Below are positions 41,783 to 49,457 of a stretch of DNA of 64,000 bases, in pieces. Made by a program: the position numbers and the translations under genes. The notes under the pieces are model-generated. The model was not told where the DNA came from and ran no database searches. It saw only the letters and a program-made list of their open reading frames with translations. Location of the stretch: the NCBI GenBank assembly GCA_964534275.1, contig CAZHQG010000006.1, forward strand, positions 69,322 to 133,321, written 5' to 3'. The DNA is from HRBIN30 sp964534275 (GTDB lineage Bacteria > Desulfobacterota > Binatia > HRBIN30). Each line of letters begins with the position of its first letter. Positions within the stretch are counted from its first letter, which is position 1.

Positions 41783-43531
41783 ATGACTGCCGGTTTCGTT
41801 GCGAATGCCGTATTGGAAGAAATTCAGCGCCGGGTACCGATTGTCGAGGTAGTTTCCCACTACGTTACATTAAAGCGGCAAGGCCGGAACTACGTAGGGC
41901 TCTGCCCATTTCACACGGAGAAAACCCCCTCGTTCTCCGTGAGTCCTGAAAAGGGTTTGTTCTACTGCTTTGGCTGTGGTGCGGGCGGCAATGTCTTTAC
42001 GTTCCTCATGCGGATCGAGGGGTGGGACTTTCGCTCGGCGGTGGAGCGATTGGCAGAACGTGCAGGTGTGCCTTTGCAAAGTGCCTCTCGGCAGGGGGCA
42101 CGAACAAGCGAGCGCGAGCGTGCATACGCGATCTACCAGATTGCGGCGGAAGCCTTTCGTAGGTGCTTGGCAGGAACTTCTGGACAGCTCGCGCGTGCAT
42201 ACTTGAAGCACCGCGGCATCACCCTTACCGCCGCGGAGACCTTTGGCATCGGTTTCTGCCCCTCAGGTGCGGAGCTTCAGCAGGCGTTGGCCCGTGAGGG
42301 CGTTTCTGTGGCTGAGGCCCGGCGCTGGGGTTTACTCGGGGAAGCAAGGGACGGCAGATTGTATCCTCGCTTCGCCGGGCGAGTGATGTTTCCGATTCGC
42401 AACTTAACTGGAAACGTGGCTGGGTTTGCCGGGCGTACGATCGCAGACCAGACCCCGAAGTACCTGAACTCTCCGGAAACCGACATCTTCCGTAAAGGCG
42501 AGATGCTGTTTGGACTGTTCGAAGCTCGCCAGGCGATCCGTGAGTCGGGCCGCGTCGTCGTCGTTGAAGGTTACTTGGATGTGGTGAGCCTGGCGCAAGC
42601 GGGGATCCGCGAGGTGGTGGCGACCATGGGCACGGCACTCACGGGAGCACAGCTCCAGTTGTTGCGCCGCTTCACGGACGAGGTCCTGGTGTGCTTCGAC
42701 GGGGACGACGCCGGTCGCCGCGCTGCAGAACGGGCGTTTATCGTGGCAGCACAGGCTGGGGTGTGGGCAAAAGCGGTGTTTTTACCCCAAGGGGAAGATC
42801 CAGACTCCTTCGTTCGCAGCTCCGGTGCGGAAGCTGTCTTGGCGGCGTTCGATCGGGCGGTCCCGCTGGCGGATTTCTTTTTCGAGCGCAAGGCCCCGGC
42901 CCCTGGAGCGAGCCTTGCGCGGCGTGCACGTGCAGTGAGCGAAGTTGCCGATGTATTGCAAACGGTCGAAGACCCCGTGCTTTGGGAGTTGCTGGTGCGG
43001 CGGGCCGCGGAGTTGCTGGGCGTGGATGAACATCTCTTACGCGGCCGGGCCACGCGGCAAGCGGGGCAGTCAGCTCTGCCACCTCCGGTCCCAGTCAGGG
43101 CGGAACAAAATGCTCGGCCGGAGGAGGTGACCCTTGTACAAGCGATCGCATTGAGCCGAGAAGCCGCTGAGGAAGTCGCGGCAAAGAATGCATGGAGTCT
43201 TTTTGCCTCACCCGATTTGGCGAGCGTAGCAAAACAGCTCGCGGAAGCATGGTCGCGGGCGGAAGACCCCCTGGGAGTGTTGCATGCGCTCCCGCTAGAG
43301 ATTCAAAGCGCAGTTGCGGAGTACGCTGTGGGTCGCGGGCCGCTGGCCGGGGCGAACTTGGTGCAGGTAGCCCGCGATTGTGTGGCCAAGCTGCTTCAAC
43401 GGCAGCGCCGGCGACAATTCGAGGTGTTGACGGCCGAGTTGCGGGCGGCAGAGCGGGCGGGGGATGCTCAGCAGATTGCAGTGCTGGCCGAGCGCCTGCG
43501 GCAACTCCGGGAGCAACCCGAACAAGCATGA
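41783..43531 (+). CDS. dnaG: DNA primase
   Basis: 582 residues. The CHC2 zinc finger is C41-x2-H44 and C62-x2-C65 in CPFHTEKTPSFSVSPEKGLFYCFGCGAGG. The core has FAGRTIADQTPKYLNSPETDIFRKGEMLFGL, and the Toprim domain has VVVEGYLDVVSLAQAGIREVVATMGTALT and LVCFDGDDAGRRAAERAF. A helical C-terminal DnaB-interaction region follows. In most proteobacteria rpoD follows dnaG, but here a tRNA gene and a zinc-ribbon gene do. Confidence 0.97.
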   Translation: MTAGFVANAVLEEIQRRVPIVEVVSHYVTLKRQGRNYVGLCPFHTEKTPSFSVSPEKGLFYCFGCGAGGNVFTFLMRIEGWDFRSAVERLAERAGVPLQSASRQGARTSERERAYAIYQIAAEAFRRCLAGTSGQLARAYLKHRGITLTAAETFGIGFCPSGAELQQALAREGVSVAEARRWGLLGEARDGRLYPRFAGRVMFPIRNLTGNVAGFAGRTIADQTPKYLNSPETDIFRKGEMLFGLFEARQAIRESGRVVVVEGYLDVVSLAQAGIREVVATMGTALTGAQLQLLRRFTDEVLVCFDGDDAGRRAAERAFIVAAQAGVWAKAVFLPQGEDPDSFVRSSGAEAVLAAFDRAVPLADFFFERKAPAPGASLARRARAVSEVADVLQTVEDPVLWELLVRRAAELLGVDEHLLRGRATRQAGQSALPPPVPVRAEQNARPEEVTLVQAIALSREAAEEVAAKNAWSLFASPDLASVAKQLAEAWSRAEDPLGVLHALPLEIQSAVAEYAVGRGPLAGANLVQVARDCVAKLLQRQRRRQFEVLTAELRAAERAGDAQQIAVLAERLRQLREQPEQA

Positions 43532-43616
43532 GGGAGATCCGTCCTGTGCGTCGTGTATTGCAGCAGGTGGAAGTTGTTGCGAACACAGAAAGGTACGGGA
43601 AGACCCAAAGGCAGCC

Positions 43617-43690
43617 GGGCCCATAGCTCAGATGGTTAGAGCCGCCGGCTCATAACCGGTAGGTCCCAGGTTCGAGTCCTGGTGGGCCCA
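43617..43690 (+). tRNA. tRNA-Met (anticodon CAT)
   Basis: 74 nt with a 7-bp acceptor stem (GGGCCCA/TGGGCCC), D-arm AGCTCAGATGGTTAGAGC, anticodon arm CCGGCTCATAACCGG with loop CTCATAA (anticodon CAT) and T-arm CCCAGGTTCGAGTCCTGG, with discriminator A. CCA is not encoded. The acceptor starts with a normal G1-C72 pair, so it is an elongator Met or a tRNA-Ile2 (lysidine) candidate rather than an initiator. Confidence 0.95.
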
Positions 43691-43749
43691 TATCCAAAAG
43701 GGAAAAACGGCAGTAGAAAGCAAAACAAGCTAGGAGGAAGGAAAAACAA

Positions 43750-44481
43750 ATGCCAGTGGACTCAGCACTCGCGCAATTGGCGGCCCTGCAAAATTTAGAT
43801 CGCCGGCTTCGCGAAAAAATGGAGCGGCTCGAGGGCTTGCGGGCTCGTGTGCACGAGTGGCAGGCGCGGCTGGATTCGCGCCGGGCTTCCGTTGCTGCGT
43901 TGCGCGAGCAGTTCCAGCAGCTCGATCGTCGCCGTCGGGATTTGGAGCGTCGCTTGGAAGAGGAAGACATGAAAATGCGCGACCGGCGGATGCGCTTGCA
44001 GCGGGTGCGCAACGAACGAGAATTGCAGGCGCTGCAGCGAGAAATCGAGCTCGGGAAACAAGCAAACCAGCAACTGGAAGCGGAAAGTTTGCAGCTCCTC
44101 GAGGCCATGGAGGCGTTGCAGCAACAACTGAAGGCGGCGGAAGAAGACCAGCGGGCCCTGGAACACGAGTTCCGCGAGGACAGTGCTCGGCACGAGGCGG
44201 AGATTCAACAGTTGGGGGAGGATATCGAGGCCATTCGGCGCGAAAGAGAGGAGCTTGCAAAGACAATCGACGGCACATTGTTGCGACGGTACGAGCAAAT
44301 CTTCGAACGCCGCGAGGGCTTGGCAGTCGTGGAAGTGCAGGAGGCAATCTGCACCGGGTGCCACATGAACCTCTCGCCGCAATTTTTTATCGAGCTCCAG
44401 CGCGGCGACGAAATACGGCTGTGCCCGAATTGCCATCGGATCCTGTACTTCAGGGTCGACCGCGGTGGCCAAGACGCTTAA
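43750..44481 (+). CDS. coiled-coil zinc-ribbon protein (CT398/DUF164 family)
   Basis: 243 residues. Residues ~5-175 are a long coiled coil (QNLDRRLREKMERLEGLRARVHEWQARL...NERELQALQREIELGKQANQQLEAES...). A C4 zinc ribbon closes it with AICTGCHMNLSPQFFIELQRGDEIRLCPNCHRILYF. This is the CT398/zf-C4-type family that precedes rnpB in many bacteria, as it does here. Helical hairpin protein of unknown function, possibly interacting with secretion or flagellar factors in Chlamydia. AGGAGGAAGG precedes the ATG. Confidence 0.9.
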   Translation: MPVDSALAQLAALQNLDRRLREKMERLEGLRARVHEWQARLDSRRASVAALREQFQQLDRRRRDLERRLEEEDMKMRDRRMRLQRVRNERELQALQREIELGKQANQQLEAESLQLLEAMEALQQQLKAAEEDQRALEHEFREDSARHEAEIQQLGEDIEAIRREREELAKTIDGTLLRRYEQIFERREGLAVVEVQEAICTGCHMNLSPQFFIELQRGDEIRLCPNCHRILYFRVDRGGQDA

Positions 44482-44505
44482 CGTTGGCTAAGTAGCACCA
44501 TCACT

Positions 44506-44857
44506 GGAGAGGGCCGGGCGGTCGCTCGGGTGTTTCCCGGGAGGAAAGTCCGGACTCCGCAGGGCAAGGTGGCCGCTAACGGCGGCCTCGAGTGATCGAG
44601 GGAAAGTGCCACAGAAAAGAGACGGCTGGTAGGCTTCTCCTACCGGATGCGGTGAAAACAGTGTGGCAACACACTAGCATTCGGGGTAACTCGGGTGCTT
44701 GGCAAACCCCACCTGGAGCAAGACCGAAGAGAGGGCGCGCGGCCCGCGCACACCCTCCGGTGCGTCGCTTGAGGCGGTTGGCAACAACCGTCCCAGAGGA
44801 ATGACCGCCACCCGGCTCCCGCAGCCGGGAACAGAATCCGGCTTACAGGCCCTCTCC
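44506..44857 (+). ncRNA. rnpB: RNase P RNA, bacterial class A
   Basis: About 352 nt. P1 pairs GGAGAGGGCC with GGCCCTCTCC. Universal regions are visible: GAGGAAAGTCCGGACTCC near the 5' end, the ACAGAAAAGAGA stretch, GAGGAATGACCGCC and, near the 3' end, ACAGAATCCGGCTTACAGG. It is followed by TTTTTC after P1, a likely terminator. It processes tRNA 5' ends together with RnpA. Confidence 0.95.
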
Positions 44858-45210
44858 TTTTTCTTGGTTGCCCATCGGGACGTACACGGACTCGGCGCTT
44901 TGTTCGTCTTCGTTCGAGATGCCGCGGTCACGGCTTCTTCATGCTTGCCGCCCCCTACGGGCACGGTAGGGGCGCAGCAATACGGCGCGGCCGCACCGCG
45001 CATCGCAGTCCGACATTAAAATCCGCCCGCCGTTCCCTCCGTCCCCTCGGTTCACGGAGGATGTATCGGCCGTGCGTACTGCATCGTCCGGAAGCCGGGG
45101 CGACGGCCGTGTTGCGAACCTCGGTTGTCCCCGCTCCAGCCGGAGTGCTGCGCCCTCATTTTGGAGGGCAAGCGGAGGCTCGAGCGCTCCAGTCGGACCA
45201 CACTTCGCGA
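44858..45210. other. intergenic region between rnpB and the mraZ promoter
   Basis: 350 bp with no supported gene. Frames across it are shadows of rnpB or mraZ. It holds the GTAGGGGC inverted repeat listed separately and GC-rich low-complexity sequence. Confidence 0.5.
44950..44974. repeat. imperfect inverted repeat, GCCCCCTAC/GTAGGGGC
   Basis: GCCCCCTAC and GTAGGGGC flank a GGGCACG loop. The core is shared with the 34-bp palindrome at 1668-1701, so both may be members of one dispersed repeat family. Confidence 0.5.
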
Positions 45211-45238
45211 TTGACTTGGGACCGTGAGTTGTTGTACA
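45211..45238 (+). promoter_or_regulatory. probable promoter of the mraZ-dcw cluster
   Basis: TTGACT (45211-45216) and TGTACA (45233-45238) with a 16-bp spacer. The -10 is weak, but the element lies directly upstream of the MraZ box array, and no better candidate is present in the gap. Confidence 0.45.
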
Positions 45239-45247
45239 CGGCGGCGC

Positions 45248-45275
45248 AAAGTGGAAAAAAGTGGTGGCTAGTGGA
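45248..45275 (+). promoter_or_regulatory. MraZ operator: three GTGG boxes at 10-nt period
   Basis: GTGGA, GTGGT and GTGGA begin at 45251, 45261 and 45271, each separated by exactly 5 nt and the first two preceded by AA/AAA. Known MraZ proteins bind arrays of short direct repeats (TGGGN with 5-nt spacers in E. coli; AAAGTG-type in Mollicutes) upstream of mraZ. The array is 24-50 nt before the mraZ ATG, consistent with autorepression of the whole cluster. Confidence 0.75.
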
Positions 45276-45298
45276 GCAAAACGTCCATAAGGTGGGAA

Positions 45299-45751
45299 AT
45301 GTTCAGGGGCACGTTCGAACATACGGTGGACGAAAAGGGTCGGGTAAGCGTGCCGGCTCGTTTCCGCCTATATCTCCAGGCCATCAACGACCTCCGTGTG
45401 GTCATCACGAATTTCCAGATCGAAGGCGTTCCTTGTCTCGACGTGTACCCCTATGCGGCGTGGGTGAGACTGGAGGATCAACTCCGCGCCAAGCCGCAGT
45501 TCGACCCCCGCGTTCTCAAGTTCATTACCTACTACGTTGGCAGCGCTCACGACTGCGAACTAGACAAACAGGGTCGCATTTTGCTCCCGCCAACGTTGCG
45601 AGAATATGCACAGTTGAAGCGGGACGTGGTCTTCAATTCCGCCATCGACAAGTTTCGCATTTGGGACCGCGACAACTGGCGCAAGGTGTTCATGGCCGCT
45701 GGCGCGGAGCTAGCGAACCAGCCTGAGATCTTGGAGCAGCTGGGAGTCTAG
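45299..45751 (+). CDS. mraZ: transcriptional regulator MraZ
   Basis: 150 residues with the two AbrB-like halves: MFRGTFEHTVDEKGRVSVPARFR and CELDKQGRILLPPTLREYAQL. The D-x-K-G-R / D-x-x-G-R-I-L-P pattern is the DNA-binding signature. Forms a ring-shaped oligomer that represses its own dcw operon through repeats such as those at 45248-45275. The next gene is ftsL, not the expected rsmH. Confidence 0.96.
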   Translation: MFRGTFEHTVDEKGRVSVPARFRLYLQAINDLRVVITNFQIEGVPCLDVYPYAAWVRLEDQLRAKPQFDPRVLKFITYYVGSAHDCELDKQGRILLPPTLREYAQLKRDVVFNSAIDKFRIWDRDNWRKVFMAAGAELANQPEILEQLGV

Positions 45752-45753
45752 CG

Positions 45754-46113
45754 ATGGCGATTGCCCGAACAGCTCGGCAGCCCGTCACGGTAGAAAGCTT
45801 GGTCCGATCCTCGAGGCCGCGGACGATGGCTCTTGCGGACTTGCACGAACGCAGACTGCTCGTGCGCTTGGGTCTTGTAGCGGTGGTTCTCGCCTGTGTT
45901 CTCGCGATCGCGAACGTTGCGATTCGCTTACGTGTTTTCGATCTGGCGTACCGGATCGAGGTAACTCGGCAAGCTCTCCTGCAGGCAGAGTTGGAAAGCC
46001 GAGAGTTGCAGGCGCAAACGGCTCGTCTCGAGGATCCTGCCCGATTAGAGGAACTTGCCCAGCGATTCGGACTGAGACGGCCAAGTGCCTCGGAAAAGGT
46101 GGTGCTGCCGTGA
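45754..46113 (+). CDS. ftsL: cell division protein FtsL-like
   Basis: 119 residues. Short cytoplasmic N-terminus, one membrane helix (LLVRLGLVAVVLACVLAIANVAIRL, ~35-58), then a coiled coil (YRIEVTRQALLQAELESRELQAQTARLEDPARLEELAQRFGL). The typical ending is a late-FtsL 'RLGL' with a following hydrophobic. Called mainly from topology and position between mraZ and ftsI; sequence conservation of FtsL is low. 2-bp gap from mraZ, overlaps ftsI by 4 nt. Confidence 0.8.
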   Translation: MAIARTARQPVTVESLVRSSRPRTMALADLHERRLLVRLGLVAVVLACVLAIANVAIRLRVFDLAYRIEVTRQALLQAELESRELQAQTARLEDPARLEELAQRFGLRRPSASEKVVLP

Positions 46114-48053
46114 GTCCAGGCCCGTCGTTGATCGAGCAGAGATTGCGCGCTCTCGCTTGGCTTGCCACATGTGTTTTTGCACTGTGCTTCTTGCGCGCGG
46201 TAAGCCTCACGATCTGGTGGTCTGACTTCCTTCAAGCACGGGGTCGGTCACAACACGTGCAGCGGGTTCGCATGCCGCCGGAACGCGGCCCGATCGTGGA
46301 CCGCAACGGCCAGCTGCTCGCAATTTCGGTGTCTTCCGGTGACGTATATTTGCAGCCGAAAAAATTTGATCCTCGCAACGCAGCGAACGTGGCACATGCT
46401 CTCAACTTGCCGGTGGAGGAAGTGCTGCGCCGGGCGACCTCTTCCGCCTCGTTCGTTTGGCTGAAGCGGAACCTTGCCGCCGAGGAACTCGACCGTCTGA
46501 GCCAGATCAACGTACCGGGCGTTGGCGTAGAGCCTGCACGGCGTCGCACGTATCCGTTTGGTCACTTGGCTGGGCAGTTGTTGGGGACCGTGGGCGTGGA
46601 CCTCCAAGGACTCGGAGGAGTCGAGGCGGCGTACGATCGATTCTTGCGTGCGTCGGAGGCGCCGGAACGTGTGGAGCGGGATGCGTACGGGCGGAGGCTC
46701 CGTCGGGACGGGCAGGTGCGCACCCGACTGCAACCTGGCGCGCGGGTCGAACTCACGATCGACGCCAGTCTGCAACGGGTGACCGAGCAACACTTGCGCG
46801 CCGCCGTCGAGCAGACCCATGCGAAGCAAGGGCTTTCGATCATCGTCGACCCGCACACCGGGGAAGTGCTTGCGATGGCCCATTACCCGTTTTTCGACCC
46901 GAACGATCGCTCGCAAGCTGCTGCGGATCACGCTCGCATCCGCGCGATCACAGACGTCTTCGAGCCAGGGTCCACCTTCAAGGCGTTTGTCGCTGCCGCT
47001 GGCATCGATCAGCATGTGGTGCGCCCCGAAGAACGACTCTACTGCGAGGGTGGTCGCTACCAAGTGGGGAAGCATACCGTTCGCGATCACGAAGGCTATG
47101 GGTGGCTCACGTTTGCCGACGTGATCCGCCACTCGAGCAATATTTGCACGGCCAAGGTTGGCGAACGTCTGGGCCCGAGGCGTCTCTACGAAGCCTTGCA
47201 AGGGTTTGGATTCCATCGGATCACGGACATCGACTTGCCGGGCGAGAAGGCGTATCCGCTGCGGCCGTGGGAAAAATGGGCTCGCATTCATTTGGTCACG
47301 ACCAGCTTCGGTCAAGGCGTTGTGGTGACCCCCATGCAGTTGGTGACAGCTTACGCGGCCTTGGCCAACGGCGGGAAGCTGATGCGTCCGTATGTGGTAC
47401 GCCGCGTCGTCGCGCCGGACGGCTCTGTCGTTCTCGAAAACCGCCCACATGTCGTGCGTGAGGTGGTTTCGGAGGAGACCACTCGGGAAGTTACTCGTTT
47501 ACTCGAACTCGTGGTTGAAGGCGGCACGGGGAAGAAGGCACGACTCGAAGGAATCAAAGTGGCGGGAAAGACCGGAACGGCCCAGAAAGTAGAGCCAGGA
47601 ACGGGCCGCTACTCGCCTCGCGACCGCGTCGCATCGTTTATCGGTTACTTTCCCGCCGAGGCGCCACGGTACGTGATTTTGGTGGTGATCGATACCCCGC
47701 GCACGGCGACTTATGGTGGCCTCGTCGCTGCGCCGGTCTTCAAGGAAATCGGCGAGTTCGTCGCCGATCGCTTTGGGCTGCGGTTGGCGACGGCGCCGTC
47801 TCTTCCCCCGCCAGTGCTTACGAGCGGAACTCCCTCCCTGCGGACGGTAAGCTGGGCGGGGGAAGAGACGCTTATAGGCATGCCGAGTTTCCTCGGGCTC
47901 AGCTTGCGCGAAGCGCTGCATCAAGCCCGACTCGGAGGCTGGGAGGTAGAGGCGGAAGGTTGGGGGTTTGTGACTGCACAAGACCCACCTCCTGGAGCGA
48001 CGAGTGCTCCAGATCGCAAACTGCGGCTGCGGTTGGAGCCTCCTGTGGGCTGA
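46110..48053 (+). CDS. ftsI: division transpeptidase FtsI/PBP with PASTA domain
   Basis: 647 residues. N-terminal membrane anchor at ~12-38, then a PBP dimerisation domain (MPPERGPIVDRNGQLLAIS). The transpeptidase domain has S288-x-x-K291 (EPGSTFKA), S342-x-N344 (HSSN) and K487-T-G (AGKTGTAQK). A C-terminal PASTA domain (~595-647: IGMPSFLGLSLREALHQARLGGWEVEAEGWGFVTAQDPPPGATSA) makes it resemble SpoVD/PBP2x more than E. coli FtsI. Cross-links septal murein. GTG start overlaps ftsL. Confidence 0.94.
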   Translation: MSPGPSLIEQRLRALAWLATCVFALCFLRAVSLTIWWSDFLQARGRSQHVQRVRMPPERGPIVDRNGQLLAISVSSGDVYLQPKKFDPRNAANVAHALNLPVEEVLRRATSSASFVWLKRNLAAEELDRLSQINVPGVGVEPARRRTYPFGHLAGQLLGTVGVDLQGLGGVEAAYDRFLRASEAPERVERDAYGRRLRRDGQVRTRLQPGARVELTIDASLQRVTEQHLRAAVEQTHAKQGLSIIVDPHTGEVLAMAHYPFFDPNDRSQAAADHARIRAITDVFEPGSTFKAFVAAAGIDQHVVRPEERLYCEGGRYQVGKHTVRDHEGYGWLTFADVIRHSSNICTAKVGERLGPRRLYEALQGFGFHRITDIDLPGEKAYPLRPWEKWARIHLVTTSFGQGVVVTPMQLVTAYAALANGGKLMRPYVVRRVVAPDGSVVLENRPHVVREVVSEETTREVTRLLELVVEGGTGKKARLEGIKVAGKTGTAQKVEPGTGRYSPRDRVASFIGYFPAEAPRYVILVVIDTPRTATYGGLVAAPVFKEIGEFVADRFGLRLATAPSLPPPVLTSGTPSLRTVSWAGEETLIGMPSFLGLSLREALHQARLGGWEVEAEGWGFVTAQDPPPGATSAPDRKLRLRLEPPVG

Positions 48054-48056
48054 ATT

Positions 48057-49457
48057 ATGATGAGCGCTTTACCGTACGCGGCGAAAACGAGCATACCGAT
48101 GCAGTGGACGATTGGAGAAATCCTCCAAGCCACCGGAGGCCAAAGTGCCCTGCCGCCCGAGCGTGTCGTGAGCGCGATCGTTACGGATTCGCGGGCTGCC
48201 GCTCCGGGGGCTGTGTTTGTTGCACTGAAGGGTGAACGCCACGACGGTCACGACTTCGTGGGCGCAGCGCTGTCGCAGGGCTGTGACGCAGCACTCGTAG
48301 AGCATGTTCCCCCCGGCGTTCCGCGAGAGAGATGCCTTGTCGTGCCCGACACCCTGACAGCTCTTGGTGACGTGGCCGGGTGGACTCGACAGCGCCAAGG
48401 TTGGCTCGTTGTAGGACTGACGGGGTCGACCGGTAAGACCACCACGAAGGAAATGATCGCAAGCATTTGCGCGAGCGCGCTCGGCGCGGATAAGGTCCTG
48501 AAAACCAAAGGGAACTTCAATAACCTCGTGGGTTTACCCATCACGATTCTCCAAGCGGCTGGCACTGAAGAGACCGCAGTGCTGGAAATGGGCATGAACC
48601 GTTTTGGCGAAATCCGTCGGCTGGCACGGATCGCGAAGCCAAACATTGCCCTCATTACGAACATTGGCCTTGCCCATGCGGCTGGGGTTGGCGGAACGCA
48701 GGCGGGGGTGGCGCGCGCCAAGGGCGAACTGATCGAAGAGCTGGCGGCGGACGCAACGTTGGTCGTGAACCTGGAAGACGAATGGGTTTGCCGTTTGGCA
48801 CGCGGTTTTACCGGCCGGAAGATTGGGTACGGGGCAGGGGGCGAGGTGCAAGCTCACTGGGTTCGTGACCTAGGGGCTGATGGCGTTGTCTTTGAGTTGT
48901 CCGCAGCGGGCGCAAGGGCGCGCGTGCGGCTTCGATTGGTAGGCACACATAACGTTAGCAACGCCCTCGCGGCTGCGGCCGTGGGGCTTGCCATGGGCTT
49001 TCGCGTTGAGGTGATCGCCGCCGGTCTGGAGGCTGTGGATGTGGTGGATGGCCGGATGGTGGTGGTGCGGTTGCGGAATGGGGTGACCGTCGTCGATGAC
49101 ACCTACAACGCGAATCCGTCCAGCGTGGAGGCCGCCCTGAAAGCGCTTCGGCGNNNNNNNNNNNNNNNNNNNNNNNNNNNNNNNNNNNNNNCTCACCAGC
49201 AAGTTGGTGAGCGCGCCGCGGCTCTCGATGTACGGTTACTGGTGCTCCTTGGGGAGGAGACCAAGGCAACAGCCGAAGCCGCGGTAGCAGCTGGGCTTGC
49301 TCCGGATCGTGTCCATCACTGTGCAAACCACGCCGAGGCGGCAGAGCTGGTACGGCGCGTCTGGCGCAGTGGCGATACGGTTTTGGTGAAAGGATCGCAC
49401 AGTTTGCATATGGAAGAGGTGGTACGATTACTGATTCACTCCGGGAATTCTAGCTGA
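48057..49457 (+). CDS. murF: UDP-N-acetylmuramoyl-tripeptide--D-alanyl-D-alanine ligase (contains assembly gap)
   Basis: Mur ligase motifs identify MurF rather than MurE: LVVGLTGSTGKTTTKEMIASI, KTKGNFNNLVGLPITILQA, AVLEMGMNRFGEIRRLARIAKPNIALITNIGLAHAAGVG, LVGTHNVSNALAAAAVGLAMG and DDTYNANPSSVEAALKALR. Adds D-Ala-D-Ala to UDP-MurNAc-tripeptide. The GDMxELG segment expected after ALKAL falls in the run of N. The frame happens to stay open, but the true length of the gap is unknown. ATG at 48099 (MQWTIGEILQATGG) is a shorter alternative start. Confidence 0.93.
   Translation: MMSALPYAAKTSIPMQWTIGEILQATGGQSALPPERVVSAIVTDSRAAAPGAVFVALKGERHDGHDFVGAALSQGCDAALVEHVPPGVPRERCLVVPDTLTALGDVAGWTRQRQGWLVVGLTGSTGKTTTKEMIASICASALGADKVLKTKGNFNNLVGLPITILQAAGTEETAVLEMGMNRFGEIRRLARIAKPNIALITNIGLAHAAGVGGTQAGVARAKGELIEELAADATLVVNLEDEWVCRLARGFTGRKIGYGAGGEVQAHWVRDLGADGVVFELSAAGARARVRLRLVGTHNVSNALAAAAVGLAMGFRVEVIAAGLEAVDVVDGRMVVVRLRNGVTVVDDTYNANPSSVEAALKALRXXXXXXXXXXXXXXHQQVGERAAALDVRLLVLLGEETKATAEAAVAAGLAPDRVHHCANHAEAAELVRRVWRSGDTVLVKGSHSLHMEEVVRLLIHSGNSS
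49154..49191. other. assembly gap (38 N) inside murF
   Basis: 38 consecutive undetermined bases. In homologues some 25 residues usually lie between ALKALR and HxxVGERAA, so the real distance is probably longer than 38 bp. Confidence 0.99.

Noticed and set aside
44941..45726. 261-codon plus-strand frame running from the intergenic region into mraZ
   Set aside because: Out of frame with mraZ; composition is Arg/Pro-rich and it covers the promoter and MraZ boxes.
46248..47450. 400-codon minus-strand frame opposite ftsI
   Set aside because: The high-GC third-position pattern of ftsI keeps the antisense open; the sense strand holds SxxK, SxN and KTG motifs.
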